Shown: piece by piece, positions 46,040 to 53,387 of the stretch
How the letters are laid out: every line of letters starts with the position of its first letter
How positions within the stretch are numbered: position 1 is the first letter of the stretch
Source of the DNA: an uncultured Planctomycetota bacterium
Lineage (GTDB): Bacteria; Planctomycetota; Brocadiia; CAIUPP01
Direction of reading: 5' to 3'
NCBI GenBank assembly: GCA_903901045.1
Contig: CAIUPP010000029.1
Coordinates: forward strand, 26,541 to 90,540
DNA length: 64,000 bases
The notes under the pieces: model-generated
The model's database searches: none
The model's input: the letters and a program-made list of their open reading frames with translations, nothing else
Told to the model about the DNA's origin: nothing
Translations under genes and position numbers: made by a program

Positions 46040-46487
46040 TAGTCGTCTCCAGGGCCAATCCTTCCACCATCCACTGCGTCAGTTGCTGCGCATCATTCGT
46101 AACGCTATCGACGCTCAGCGTCACGGCGGCTTTCTGCCAGGGCGCTTCCGTTGTGGCGGAAGAACCGCTCAAGCCGCCTCCCTGCCACAGCCAGCCGCCG
46201 CAGGCGACGGTGATTACCGCGGCGGCGGCGATGAGCATTTCCGCCAGCTTCAGCACGCCGCGCTCGCGCGCTGAAACGGCTTTCTCACGCAGCCGCTCGA
46301 CCAGCCCAGCGGGCATATCTGGGGCTTGCGCCGTTGTCAGAAGATACGACATGGCAGAGAGTTGCGCGAGTTCCGATTTGCAGTCCGCGCAGCCGGCCAG
46401 ATGCGCCTCGAAGGCGAGGCGATCCGGCGCGGTCAGTTCGTTGTCGCGGTAGGCGTCTGCCTGCCGCAGCCGATCACAAGTTCCCAT
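46032..46487 (-). CDS. Zinc-finger anti-sigma factor
   Basis: A 151-residue protein with an N-terminal zf-HC2 (ZAS) domain: FEAHLAGCADCKSEL gives the H-x3-C-x2-C zinc site. A single membrane helix follows (LIAAAAVITVACGGWLW, ~105-125), then a short periplasmic tail. This is the standard layout of a membrane anti-sigma factor that holds the ECF sigma factor encoded next door. ATG 46487 has GGAGG upstream. The 132-base gap to the sigma stop contains palindrome D, apparently inserted between two genes that are usually adjacent. Confidence 0.9.
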   Translation of the reverse strand: MGTCDRLRQADAYRDNELTAPDRLAFEAHLAGCADCKSELAQLSAMSYLLTTAQAPDMPAGLVERLREKAVSARERGVLKLAEMLIAAAAVITVACGGWLWQGGGLSGSSATTEAPWQKAAVTLSVDSVTNDAQQLTQWMVEGLALETTNE

Positions 46488-46555
46488 AGGTGAGCCTCCA
46501 AGCCGTCCTTGCCGTGAGCGCATCCCACGTGGCGCGGGAAGCGCATGCCGTTGCA

Positions 46556-46577
46556 GGGGCAAGGCATGCCTTGCCCC
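46556..46577. repeat. Palindrome D (GGGGCAAGGCATGCCTTGCC type)
   Basis: A perfect 22-base inverted repeat between the sigma and anti-sigma genes. Same family as 56943 and 57659. Confidence 0.85.
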
Positions 46578-46619
46578 CGCGGACGCGTGCGGCACAACGG
46601 ACGTTCGCTGCCGATCTCT

Positions 46620-47216
46620 TCACGGCAGGTACTCCTTGAGCAGTTCTTTCAACTCCTGCCGCGCCCGGAAGAGGCGCGATTCGACCGTCCCGCGCGGGAC
46701 ACCGAGCGTCCCGGCGATCTCTTCGTAGGACAGGCCCTGCATCTCGCGCAGGACGATCACCTCGCGATGGTCGGCGGAGAGTTGTTGCAGCGTCTCGAAG
46801 ATATCCATCTTCATTCCGCCGTCCGACCCGCGCGGCGCGGCCATCACGTCCGAACGCCCGCCGGCCGGGTTCTCCTGCATCGCATCGAGCGACGCCGTCT
46901 TGTGGCGCGCGCGGCTGCGGTGACAGCGCGCCGCCTGCCGCACAAGAATGCCGCTCAGCCAGGTCTTCAGCGACGCGCGCTCCTTGAATCCGCTCAGGCC
47001 GCGAAATGCGCCGGAGAAGGTCTCCTGCAGCACGTCCTCCGCATCGGCCGCGTTCCCCACCAGGGAGTACGCGAACCGATAAAGTGACGCGCTGTACAGT
47101 TCCACAATCTCGTGGCATGCGGCCTCATCTCCACGCCGCGCTCTGCGCACCAACTCCGCGTCGCCGGGCTGCAAGCGTTGTATCTCCCATCGGGGCTCTT
47201 CCACTGGTCGCTTCAC
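46620..47216 (-). CDS. ECF-type RNA polymerase sigma factor
   Basis: A sigma70-family ECF factor of about 198 residues. Region 2 is GDEAACHEIVELYSASLYRF and VGNAADAEDVLQETF; region 4 is LREMQGLSYEEIAGTLGVP followed by RGTVESRLFRARQEL. The start is uncertain: GTG 47216 gives normal ECF length, while ATG 47291 adds 25 residues of no family resemblance and overlaps a TATGAT sequence that could itself be a -10 element. It heads the operon with the anti-sigma factor, Spy-like protein and Gly-rich protein, and is probably autoregulated. Confidence 0.88.
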   Translation of the reverse strand: MKRPVEEPRWEIQRLQPGDAELVRRARRGDEAACHEIVELYSASLYRFAYSLVGNAADAEDVLQETFSGAFRGLSGFKERASLKTWLSGILVRQAARCHRSRARHKTASLDAMQENPAGGRSDVMAAPRGSDGGMKMDIFETLQQLSADHREVIVLREMQGLSYEEIAGTLGVPRGTVESRLFRARQELKELLKEYLP

Positions 47217-47354
47217 ATGAATAGTTCCGGGAACCGGGCGATTTCTTCCGTGGGATGCAAATTTCCTGCAAAATCGGGCCGAAATCATCATACCACAGGG
47301 GGCCGGGGAAGAAAGTCGAAGCCCGAATGACGAGGCAGCCGCCGAGGTCGGCGC

Positions 47355-47427
47355 GACACACGCTGCGCGGAAAAACGTGTAGCGCGGGTTATCAAACCCG
47401 CGGTCGTCATTCGTCTCTTCCGACTTC
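47355..47427. repeat. REP-type element A within a 70-base direct repeat, copy 1
   Basis: CACGCTGCGCGGAAAAACGT followed by GTAGCGCGGGTTATCAAACC and a TCATTCGTCTCTTCCG tail. Nearly identical to 47525-47599. Confidence 0.85.
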
Positions 47428-47505
47428 GAGCACGTACGTTATCAAACCGGCGGTGGCGTGCATTGGCTCCGCATGAGAACGGCTCGCGGGCAGGACGCCC
47501 GCGAC

Positions 47506-47599
47506 GCGGACTTGATAGTCCGCGCCACACACGCTGCGCGGAAAAACGTGTAGCGCGGGTTATCAAATCCGCGGTCATCGTTCGTTTCTTCCGTTTTCA
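47506..47599. repeat. REP-type element A within a 70-base direct repeat, copy 2
   Basis: Starts with GCGGACTTGATAGTCCGCG, then repeats copy 1 with a few substitutions, ending TTCGTTTCTTCCG. The doubled opposed hairpins recall bacterial interspersed mosaic elements. Confidence 0.85.
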
Positions 47600-47635
47600 A
47601 AAAAGACGTACGCTATCAACCCCGCGGTCGCAAGC

Positions 47636-48265
47636 TCAGAACTCCGCCGCGTATTTCTGCGGACGCTCTTCCCACACGATGCGCCGGAGGGTGAAATCGC
47701 GGATGGCGTACATGCTCTGGAACGCTTCGACGCCCACGCGGTTGTGGCGCGCGGAATCGATGGGGTCCGGGTCCAGCATTTCGATCCGCAGCAGGCCATC
47801 CACGAAGACGAAGCAGTGCCCCGCGATGCTTCCGACCTGCACGAGAATCTCCCTTCCCGGCGCGAACCAGGGGCAGGGGGCCATCGCGGCGAGCCGGTTC
47901 TCCGGGGCTTTCTCGAAGCCGATCTTCCCCTCGTACCATCCCTGAATCCCCAGCACGTACGCCGTGCGCGAGCCCTTCGGCTCGTCCCAGGTGCAGTTCC
48001 ACATCGCGTCGATATCGTGCGCGCTGGGGAGCACGTTGCGCGCGCGGAACTGCAGCAGCACGTCGCCGGGGAACCCCTGCTTGAGCAGCAACGCGCCGGC
48101 GGTCGGGTTCTCATTGCGCCCGATGAGAAGGTCCCCCTGGCAACGCCACTCCGAGTTGAACCACTCCCAGTCCTCGCCCAGCGCGGCCGCGCTGAAGGGA
48201 CGGTTGTACAGGATCGGCGAGGCGTCGAGAAGAATGCGTTTGTTCATGAGGAGAAGATTGGACAT
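47636..48265 (-). CDS. Concanavalin-like beta-jellyroll protein (DUF1961-like)
   Basis: A 209-residue protein with no signal peptide and an all-beta pattern: SEWRCQGDLLIGR, GDVLLQFRARN, YVLGIQGWYEGKIGFEK, FVFVDGLLRIEMLD and FTLRRIVWEE. It resembles LamG/DUF1961-type jellyrolls that occur with heparinase-like and glycosidase genes. ATG 48265 has GGAG six bases upstream; another ATG is at 48247. Function is unknown, but sugar binding is plausible. Repeats lie on both sides. Confidence 0.7.
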   Translation of the reverse strand: MSNLLLMNKRILLDASPILYNRPFSAAALGEDWEWFNSEWRCQGDLLIGRNENPTAGALLLKQGFPGDVLLQFRARNVLPSAHDIDAMWNCTWDEPKGSRTAYVLGIQGWYEGKIGFEKAPENRLAAMAPCPWFAPGREILVQVGSIAGHCFVFVDGLLRIEMLDPDPIDSARHNRVGVEAFQSMYAIRDFTLRRIVWEERPQKYAAEF

Positions 48266-48359
48266 GAGGGCTCCAAGTTGAAGAATGTTGGAAAGCGGCT
48301 TGCCTCTTGGAAATCGTCCTCCTTCGATTAGCCGTCCTGTAGGGACGGCAAGACAATAG

Positions 48360-48379
48360 CCCGGCACTTCAGTGCCGGG
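48360..48379. repeat. Palindrome CCCGGCACT-TC-AGTGCCGGG
   Basis: A perfect 9-bp stem with a 2-base loop. With the similar CCCGCCAGT-GA-ACTGGCGGG hairpin at 48464 it brackets a C/G-rich inverted repeat at 48405-48437. Confidence 0.8.
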
Positions 48380-48404
48380 TACTGAAAGGCTCCCCCACCC
48401 CCTT

Positions 48405-48437
48405 CCCCTCCCCCACATCGTTGTTGTGGGGGAGGGG
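48405..48437. repeat. Inverted repeat with CCCCTCCCCCACA arms
   Basis: A C-rich arm and its G-rich complement (TGTGGGGGAGGGG) around CGTTGT; the pairing extends further with gaps on both sides. The strong strand asymmetry (C-run then G-run) could also allow non-B structures. Confidence 0.7.
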
Positions 48438-48463
48438 AGAAAGGGGAGGGGGTACCTCCCTTA

Positions 48464-48483
48464 CCCGCCAGTGAACTGGCGGG
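48464..48483. repeat. Palindrome CCCGCCAGT-GA-ACTGGCGGG
   Basis: A perfect 9-bp stem, 2-base loop, ~45 bases from the stop of the small membrane protein gene at 48530. Confidence 0.8.
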
Positions 48484-48529
48484 CTATTTTCATTCTGTCC
48501 CTCCAAGACGAACAGCAGGGCAGGGTAGC

Positions 48530-48928
48530 CTACACAGCATCGGTGTCCTTCTCCCACCTTCCCAAGCGCCACCGTCGCCGCATGTACGGACTGCAAGAAC
48601 CGTCTTCCTTTAGTTCCATGAAACGCAACCCCTTGCGTATGTACTTAGTCCCGCAGCGACAGCGAAATAATGCATTCCCCCCTTGTCGCCCAAACAATTC
48701 ATAGTCCTTTGCGTCACACTTGCCATTCTTGCAGCGCGGACGCAATGGACTCCAGGCATGCCATTCATTGGTTATGTACCAGCGGGGACTCAGAACTAGA
48801 AGAATCCCCACGCCTATGCCGAGAAGAAAGCCTCCCGCTTCCCAATCACGCCCGAATCTTGCGAGAACTCCGGATATAGCAACGCCGCAATAATAGACAA
48901 ATACGATTGCCAAGATCGTGAAGATGTT
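48530..48928 (-). CDS. Small membrane protein with a Cys-rich C-terminal domain
   Basis: A 132-residue protein with two N-terminal membrane helices (FTILAIVFVYYCGVAISGVLA and FLLGIGVGILLVLS) and a basic, Cys-containing tail (CKNGKC, then FRCRCGTKY) that may form a zinc ribbon. AGAGGTG precedes ATG 48928. The base composition is clearly less GC-rich than that of its neighbours, and no family is recognised, so recent acquisition is possible. It starts 22 bases after the stop of the sigma54 activator gene, on the same strand. Confidence 0.65.
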   Translation of the reverse strand, partial: NIFTILAIVFVYYCGVAISGVLARFGRDWEAGGFLLGIGVGILLVLSPRWYITNEWHAWSPLRPRCKNGKCDAKDYELFGRQGGNALFRCRCGTKYIRKGLRFMELKEDGSCSPYMRRRWRLGRWEKDTDAV

Positions 48929-48950
48929 CATGGCCAAACACCTCTTTAGT

Positions 48951-50606
48951 TCACCGTCCGCCTCTCTCAATCTGGAATTTCTTCATCATCCGCAGGAACT
49001 GTGTGCGGTTCATCCCCGCGAGGCGGGCGGCTTCGGTGGGCTTGCCGCCGGCGGCTTCGAGGGCGCGCAGGAGGAAGGCGCGCTCGACCTGGCGCGCGGC
49101 CTCGGCGGTGGCCTGCTTCTTCGCGCGCAGAAGCTCGGCGGCGGTCGCGGGAACGTGAACGGGCAGGCGGAGGATCTCCCCTCCGCGGTCGGCGATCTCC
49201 GGCGGGAGCGCGGCCAGCGGGAGGATTCCCCCCTCGGCGAAAAGCACGGCGCGGCGAATGATGCTCTCCAATTCCCGCACGTTGCCGGGGTAGTCATACG
49301 CCAGCAGGCATGCCCGCGCCTCGTCGGAAAGCGCCAAGGGCGCGGCGGGATGGAACTGCTCCAGGAAGCGCGCGATGAGCGCCGGGATATCCTCCTTGCG
49401 CGCGCGCAGCGGCGGCACCGTCACACAGACGCCTTTGAGCCGGAAGTACAAGTCCTCGCGGAAACGCCCCGCCTTGACCTCCTCCTCGAGCCGGCGCTGC
49501 GTGGCCGCGACGATGCGCACATCCGCCGTGGCGGGGCGGTCGCTGCCGACGGCGCGGAACTCGCCGGATTGCAGCACGCGCAGCAGCTTGGCCTGCAATT
49601 CAGGAGGCATCTCGCCGACTTCGTCCAGGAAGAGCGTGCCGCGATCGGCGGTGGCGAACAGGCCGCGCCGGTCGCGCGCCGCCCCGGTGAAGGCGCCGCG
49701 CGTGTGGCCGAAGAGCTCGCTTTCCAGCAGCGCCTGCGGCAGCGCGGCGCAGTTGACCGCCACGAACGGTTTCTCCCGCCGCGGCGAGCGCCGATGCACG
49801 GCGCGCGCCACCAGTTCCTTGCCGGTGCCGCTTTCCCCCTCGATGAGGATGGGGATGTCCGAGTCCGCCGCGCGCGCGACCAGGTCGAGCAGCCGCCGGA
49901 ATTCCGGGCTGCGCCCGACGATCCCCTCGAATTCGTACTCGCGCGCCAACTGCGCCTCCAGCCGCTCTCGCTCGCGCCGGAGTTGATCGAAGGACTCCGC
50001 CTGCGCGACCGCAGCGGCGATGCGCCCGGCGAAGTCCGCAATCAGCCGCTCGGATTCCCCGGTGAAGACGCCGGAGGCGGTGCGGTTCTCCAAGTACAGC
50101 GCGCCCAGGGTGCGCCCGTCGTGCTGGATCGGGACGCAGAGGACCGAGAGCAGCTTGAGGCGCGTGACGCTCTCGGCGAGGTCGAAGGGGCGGGTGTGAA
50201 GCGCATCCTCCAGCCGCAGAGGGCGGCCGGTGGAGAGGACCGTTTCGATCACGCGCCGGCTGACCTCCGTCGCGGCGTCGTTCACCGTGGCGCGCTTGGT
50301 GTTGCGCGCGGCGGCGACTTCCTGCGAGCCATCGGGCCGCGTCAGAAGCAGGAAACCGCGTTGCGCGCCGCTGAGGCGCACGACGGAGTCCATCACGAGT
50401 TCGAGCACGCGGTGCACGCCGCTGCCGGAGAGCACCAGCGTCACCTCGCGCAGCAGCGCCTCGCGCGCCTCCTCCTGCGCGCGCGCCTCCCCCGCGGCGG
50501 CCAGCAGTTTGTCCCAGCGCGCCACCAGCGCCAGCTCAGGCGCGCTGCGCGCCCGCAGTTCTTCCAGCTGTTTTGTCAGGCTGTTCCAGTCCACGGATGC
50601 CACCAT
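48951..50606 (-). CDS. GAF-domain sigma54-dependent transcriptional activator (Fis-type HTH)
   Basis: A 551-residue enhancer-binding protein. An N-terminal GAF sensor (~45-200, VHRVLELVMDSVVRLSGAQR to GALYLENRTASGVF) is followed by an AAA+ domain: Walker A GESGTGKELVARA, the sigma54-contact loop GAFTGA, Walker B GTLFLDEVGEM and sensor region RFREDLYFRLKG. It ends in a Fis-type HTH (PTEAARLAGMNRTQFLRMM). There is no receiver domain, so it senses a small molecule or partner through the GAF domain. The target is unknown; the small membrane protein lies just downstream. Confidence 0.93.
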   Translation of the reverse strand: MVASVDWNSLTKQLEELRARSAPELALVARWDKLLAAAGEARAQEEAREALLREVTLVLSGSGVHRVLELVMDSVVRLSGAQRGFLLLTRPDGSQEVAAARNTKRATVNDAATEVSRRVIETVLSTGRPLRLEDALHTRPFDLAESVTRLKLLSVLCVPIQHDGRTLGALYLENRTASGVFTGESERLIADFAGRIAAAVAQAESFDQLRRERERLEAQLAREYEFEGIVGRSPEFRRLLDLVARAADSDIPILIEGESGTGKELVARAVHRRSPRREKPFVAVNCAALPQALLESELFGHTRGAFTGAARDRRGLFATADRGTLFLDEVGEMPPELQAKLLRVLQSGEFRAVGSDRPATADVRIVAATQRRLEEEVKAGRFREDLYFRLKGVCVTVPPLRARKEDIPALIARFLEQFHPAAPLALSDEARACLLAYDYPGNVRELESIIRRAVLFAEGGILPLAALPPEIADRGGEILRLPVHVPATAAELLRAKKQATAEAARQVERAFLLRALEAAGGKPTEAARLAGMNRTQFLRMMKKFQIERGGR

Positions 50607-50654
50607 TCACTCAAAAATAGGACGCCGGACGTTCCGCCAAAGGCATGCTACCCG

Positions 50655-50690
50655 TATGTAGCGCGGACTATCAAGTCGCGTCGCGAGCGG
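50655..50690. repeat. REP-type element A, inverted relative to the RAYT-flanking copies
   Basis: GTAGCGCGGACTATCAAGTC and the start of a GCGTCGCGAGCG segment, ~65 bases from the RAYT-adjacent copy. With 50731-50760 it forms an opposed pair like the composite elements elsewhere. Confidence 0.75.
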
Positions 50691-50730
50691 CACGCCCGCG
50701 GGCCGTTGAAAATCAGCGCGCCCGCCAAGG

Positions 50731-50760
50731 CCGTCGCGGGTTTGATAACCCGCGCTACAC
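50731..50760. repeat. REP-type element A overlapping the RAYT stop codon
   Basis: CGCGGGTTTGATAACCCGCG followed by CTACAC. Read on the - strand, the GTGTAG at its edge supplies the last codon and the TAG stop of the transposase gene. Confidence 0.85.
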
Positions 50761-51231
50761 GTCCTGCTCGTTGCGGGCGCGCCAGAGCCAGGGATACAGA
50801 GCCGGTTCGTTCGCCAACCCCTTGCGCACGGGGTTCATGATGACATAATCCGCTTTCGCTTCTACAGATTCGTCCGAGCGCAGGATATGGTCGAACGACT
50901 CCGCCTGCCATACGGGGCCCGTGCGACCGAGTGCCTGACAGATCTTCCTCCCCGCAGTCCCTTTGATTCCCTTAAGGAGCTTCTCCAAGAGGAAGGGTTG
51001 ACCGGCTGGATCGGCCATGGGAGTCAGGACAAGATGGACATGGTCGGGCATGACTACGGCACAGTGGAGGAACACGCTGCGCCCATGCGTGTAGCGGCAG
51101 CAGTCCAGGACGATGTTCCTTTCGGCTTCGGGAATGACCCAGTGGCCCTTTGTGCAGAAAGTCACGAAATAGCTCTTGCCGACGGTCTGAATATGCGGGA
51201 GATTTCTGCGGTACATGCGCGCCGGCTGCAT
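50755..51231 (-). CDS. REP-associated tyrosine transposase (RAYT, IS200/TnpA_REP-like)
   Basis: A 158-residue Y1-type transposase related to IS200/IS605 TnpA. The HUH metal site is His64-x-His66 (MPDHVHLVLTP) and the nucleophile is Tyr129 in ADYVIMNPVRKGLA. The opening RNLPHIQTVGKSYFVTFCT is typical of RAYTs. These proteins cut and join single-stranded REP hairpins and are normally single-copy chromosomal genes. REP-type palindromes lie on both sides (50731 and 51272) and one overlaps the stop. GGAG precedes ATG 51231. The protein appears intact. Confidence 0.93.
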   Translation of the reverse strand: MQPARMYRRNLPHIQTVGKSYFVTFCTKGHWVIPEAERNIVLDCCRYTHGRSVFLHCAVVMPDHVHLVLTPMADPAGQPFLLEKLLKGIKGTAGRKICQALGRTGPVWQAESFDHILRSDESVEAKADYVIMNPVRKGLANEPALYPWLWRARNEQDV

Positions 51232-51271
51232 TTACCTCTCCGTGCCACACCTAGCGGAGCAAACGCACGAT

Positions 51272-51300
51272 ATCGCGGGTTTGATAACCCGCACTACATG
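51272..51300. repeat. REP-type element A upstream of the RAYT gene
   Basis: CGCGGGTTTGATAACCCGC then ACTACATG, in the same orientation as the copy at the gene's 3' end. The two bracket the transposase gene, as expected for a RAYT unit. Confidence 0.85.
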
Positions 51301-51344
51301 CCCATGCCTGACATGCTAGCACACACAGCGCGCCACTTCCAGGT

Positions 51345-51374
51345 TTGACTCCCCTTCGCCGGCCCGCCTATAAT
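51345..51374 (+). promoter_or_regulatory. Near-consensus sigma70 promoter of the glycerate kinase gene
   Basis: TTGACT (51345-51350), 18 bases, TATAAT (51369-51374), 45 bases before ATG 51419. Confidence 0.75.
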
Positions 51375-51418
51375 CCCCCGGTTTGTGCACGGGGGACCGG
51401 CCTGTTTCGAGACCATCC

Positions 51419-52933
51419 ATGAATCCGTCGCCGATGCGAGAGCAGTTGATGACGATTTTCCGCGCGGGGCTTGCCGCGGCGGACCCGGCGGCGGCGGTGC
51501 ATCGGCATCTCCGCCGCGACGGGGAGCGGCTGCGCGCGGGGGGATGGGAGATCGACTTGGCGAAGATTCGCCGCGTCATTCTGGTGGGGGCGGGGAAGGC
51601 CTCGGCGCGGATGGGGGCGGCGGTGGAGGAAATCCTCGGCGACCGCGTCGGCCGCGGCTGGATCAATGTAAAAGCAAGCGCACCGCCATGCGCGGGACCT
51701 TGCGAAGGCTCTCTTAGCCCTTCGCAGGGTTCGTCGCCGCGCGGAAAACCTTGCGAAGGATTAAACGAACCTTCGCAAGGTTTCAGCCACCCCGCACCGC
51801 AGCGCGTGCCGATCCACGAAGCCGGGCATCCGGTCCCCGACGAGGCGGGGGTGGCCGGCGCGCGCCGGATCGCGGAGCTTTTGCAACAGGCCGGGCCGGA
51901 CGACCTGGTGATCTTCTGCATCAGCGGAGGGGGCTCGGCGCTGCTGCCGCTGCCGGCGGAGGGGCTGACGCTGGCGGACAAGCAGCGCGTGACGCAATCC
52001 CTCCTGCGCTGCGGGGCGAAGATTCAGGAGATCAACGTCGTGCGCAAGCACCTTTCCGGGATCAAGGGGGGGCAGGCGGCGCGGCTGGCGGCCCCGGCGC
52101 GGGTGCTGTCGCTGATCCTGAGCGATGTCATCGGCGATCCGCTGGATATCATCGCCTCGGGCCCGACGGCGCCGGACAGTTCGACTTTCGCCCAGGCGCT
52201 TGAGATCGTTTCGCGCTATGGAATTGAGAAGGAACTGCCGCCGAACGTCCTGGCGCGTCTGCGCGACGGCGCGGCGGGGCGCATCCGCGAGACCCCCAAG
52301 CCGGGCGATCCGCTGTTCGACCGGGTGGAGAACCTCATTATCGCGAACAACGCCGCCTCCGTGGCGGCATGCGCCGAGTGCGCGCGCGGGCTCGGGTACG
52401 CCCCGCGAATCCTTTCCGCCGCCACCGAGGGGGAGGCGCGCGACGTGGCGCGCGAGCAGGCGAAGCTGGCGCGCGCGATGCTCGGGGAGGAAAAGGGGTC
52501 AGACACCTTTTCCGCTGCGCAGAAAAGGAGTCAGACCCCTTTTCCCGGCCCAGCCCTTTCAGCTATTCGCGCCCCCGCCTGCCTGATCAGCGGCGGCGAG
52601 ACGACGGTGACGCTGCGCGGCCGCGGGCGCGGCGGACGCAATCAGGAGTTCGCGCTGGCCGCGGCGATGGCGATCGAGGGCGCACAGGGAATCGCGTTTC
52701 TCGCCGCCGGGACCGACGGGACCGACGGCCCGACCGACGCCGCCGGCGCGTTCGCCGACGGCGAGACGCTCCGCCTCGCGCGCGAGAAAGGCCGCCGCGC
52801 CGCCGACTGCCTCGCGGCCAACGATTCCTATCGTTTCTTCGACGCCGTCGGCGGTCTCGTCAAGACCGGGCCGACCGGCACGAATGTGATGGACCTGTAC
52901 CTCTGGCTGATTGCAGCGCGGCCCCGGTTCTGA
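51419..52933 (+). CDS. Glycerate 2-kinase (MOFRL family) carrying in-frame palindromic insertions
   Basis: A 504-residue kinase that makes 2-phosphoglycerate from glycerate and ATP. Family landmarks: VILVGAGKASARMG, EAGHPVPDEAG, FCISGGGSALLPLP, NVVRKHLSGIKGG, SDVIGDPLDIIASGPT, ISGGETTVTLRGRG, GGRNQEFALAAA and AAGTDGTDGPTDAAGA. It is longer than the usual ~420-460. The excess lies in two places. Residues ~88-124 contain PCEGSLSPSQG and PCEGLNEPSQG, each encoded by a CCTTGCGAAGG/CCTTCGCAAGG hairpin. Residues ~358-376 (KGSDTF...KRSQTPF) are encoded by an AAAAGG..TCAGAC..CCTTTT palindrome pair. Both insertions keep the frame, and all catalytic blocks are intact. Confidence 0.92.
   Translation: MNPSPMREQLMTIFRAGLAAADPAAAVHRHLRRDGERLRAGGWEIDLAKIRRVILVGAGKASARMGAAVEEILGDRVGRGWINVKASAPPCAGPCEGSLSPSQGSSPRGKPCEGLNEPSQGFSHPAPQRVPIHEAGHPVPDEAGVAGARRIAELLQQAGPDDLVIFCISGGGSALLPLPAEGLTLADKQRVTQSLLRCGAKIQEINVVRKHLSGIKGGQAARLAAPARVLSLILSDVIGDPLDIIASGPTAPDSSTFAQALEIVSRYGIEKELPPNVLARLRDGAAGRIRETPKPGDPLFDRVENLIIANNAASVAACAECARGLGYAPRILSAATEGEARDVAREQAKLARAMLGEEKGSDTFSAAQKRSQTPFPGPALSAIRAPACLISGGETTVTLRGRGRGGRNQEFALAAAMAIEGAQGIAFLAAGTDGTDGPTDAAGAFADGETLRLAREKGRRAADCLAANDSYRFFDAVGGLVKTGPTGTNVMDLYLWLIAARPRF
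51698..51783. repeat. Two family C palindromes inside the glycerate kinase gene
   Basis: CCTTGCGAAGG pairs with CCTTCGCAGGG (51698-51729), and AAACCTTGCGAAGG with CCTTCGCAAGGTTT (51746-51783). The same hairpin with the same AAACGAA loop is found between genes at 56991 and 57706. Confidence 0.9.
52490..52545. repeat. Family E palindrome pair inside the glycerate kinase gene
   Basis: AAAAGGGGTCAGACACCTTTT (21 bases, 52491-52511; itself nearly self-complementary) and AAAAGGAGTCAGACC...CCTTTT (52523-52543) flank a CGCTGCGCAG centre. A degenerate pair is at 61594-61650 between genes. Confidence 0.88.
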
Positions 52934-53003
52934 TAATGTTTATAGGTTGGACCCGCCGGATCGAACGGGTCCGGCAGTTCGGTCCTATCAACGGGAGAAT
53001 ATC

Positions 53004-53387
53004 GTGGAAGGCGCTCAACCGCAGCCGCAGGCGGCCGTCCCGCCGCCGCAACCGGCCCAGCCGCAGACCGTTTCTTTCGCAGAGTTCAAGAAGATCGACC
53101 TTCGCGTGGCGCTGGTGAAGTCCGTCTCGGAGCACCCGAACGCGCAGAAGCTGTACGTGCTGAAGATCGACATCGGGGGGGAGGAGCGGCAGATCGTGGC
53201 CGGCCTGCGCCCCTATTACACGCCGGAGCAGTTGACCGGGCGCCGGATTGTGGTCGTCTGCAACCTGGAGCCAGCGATGCTGCGCGGGGTGCAGAGCCAG
53301 GGGATGCTGCTGGCGGCGCAGGATGGCGGGCGCGTGATGGCGCTTCAGCCGGACAGCGACGCCGCGCCGGGCTCGAAAGTATCCTGA
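53004..53387 (+). CDS. tRNA-binding (OB-fold, MetRS C-terminal/CsaA-like) protein
   Basis: A 127-residue stand-alone tRNA-binding domain. After a Pro/Gln-rich leader comes the EMAP/MetG C-terminal fold: FAEFKKIDLRVALVKSVSEHPNAQKLYVLKIDIG, cut here as separate blocks KKIDLRVALV and HPNAQKLYVLKIDIG. Then follow IVAGLRPYYTPEQL, VVVCNLEPAMLRGV and SQGMLLAA. It may dimerise and assist methionyl-tRNA synthetase or other tRNA functions. GTG 53004 with GGGAG six bases upstream is preferred to an ATG at 52911 inside the end of the kinase gene. A TGATAATG sequence at 52931 may be part of its promoter. Confidence 0.9.
   Translation: MEGAQPQPQAAVPPPQPAQPQTVSFAEFKKIDLRVALVKSVSEHPNAQKLYVLKIDIGGEERQIVAGLRPYYTPEQLTGRRIVVVCNLEPAMLRGVQSQGMLLAAQDGGRVMALQPDSDAAPGSKVS

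Larger units (their letters stand above)
47217..47635. other. Gene-free stretch of 419 bases filled with REP elements
   Basis: Holds the upstream region of the ECF sigma gene and two copies of a ~70-base direct repeat (47355-47427, 47525-47599) plus degenerate halves at 47434-47459 and 47604-47632. No gene is seen. Confidence 0.6.

Noticed and set aside
47355..47632. Possible CRISPR array (repeated ~70-base units)
   Set aside because: Only two good copies, the units are palindromic REP-type elements, there are no equal-length spacers and no cas genes.
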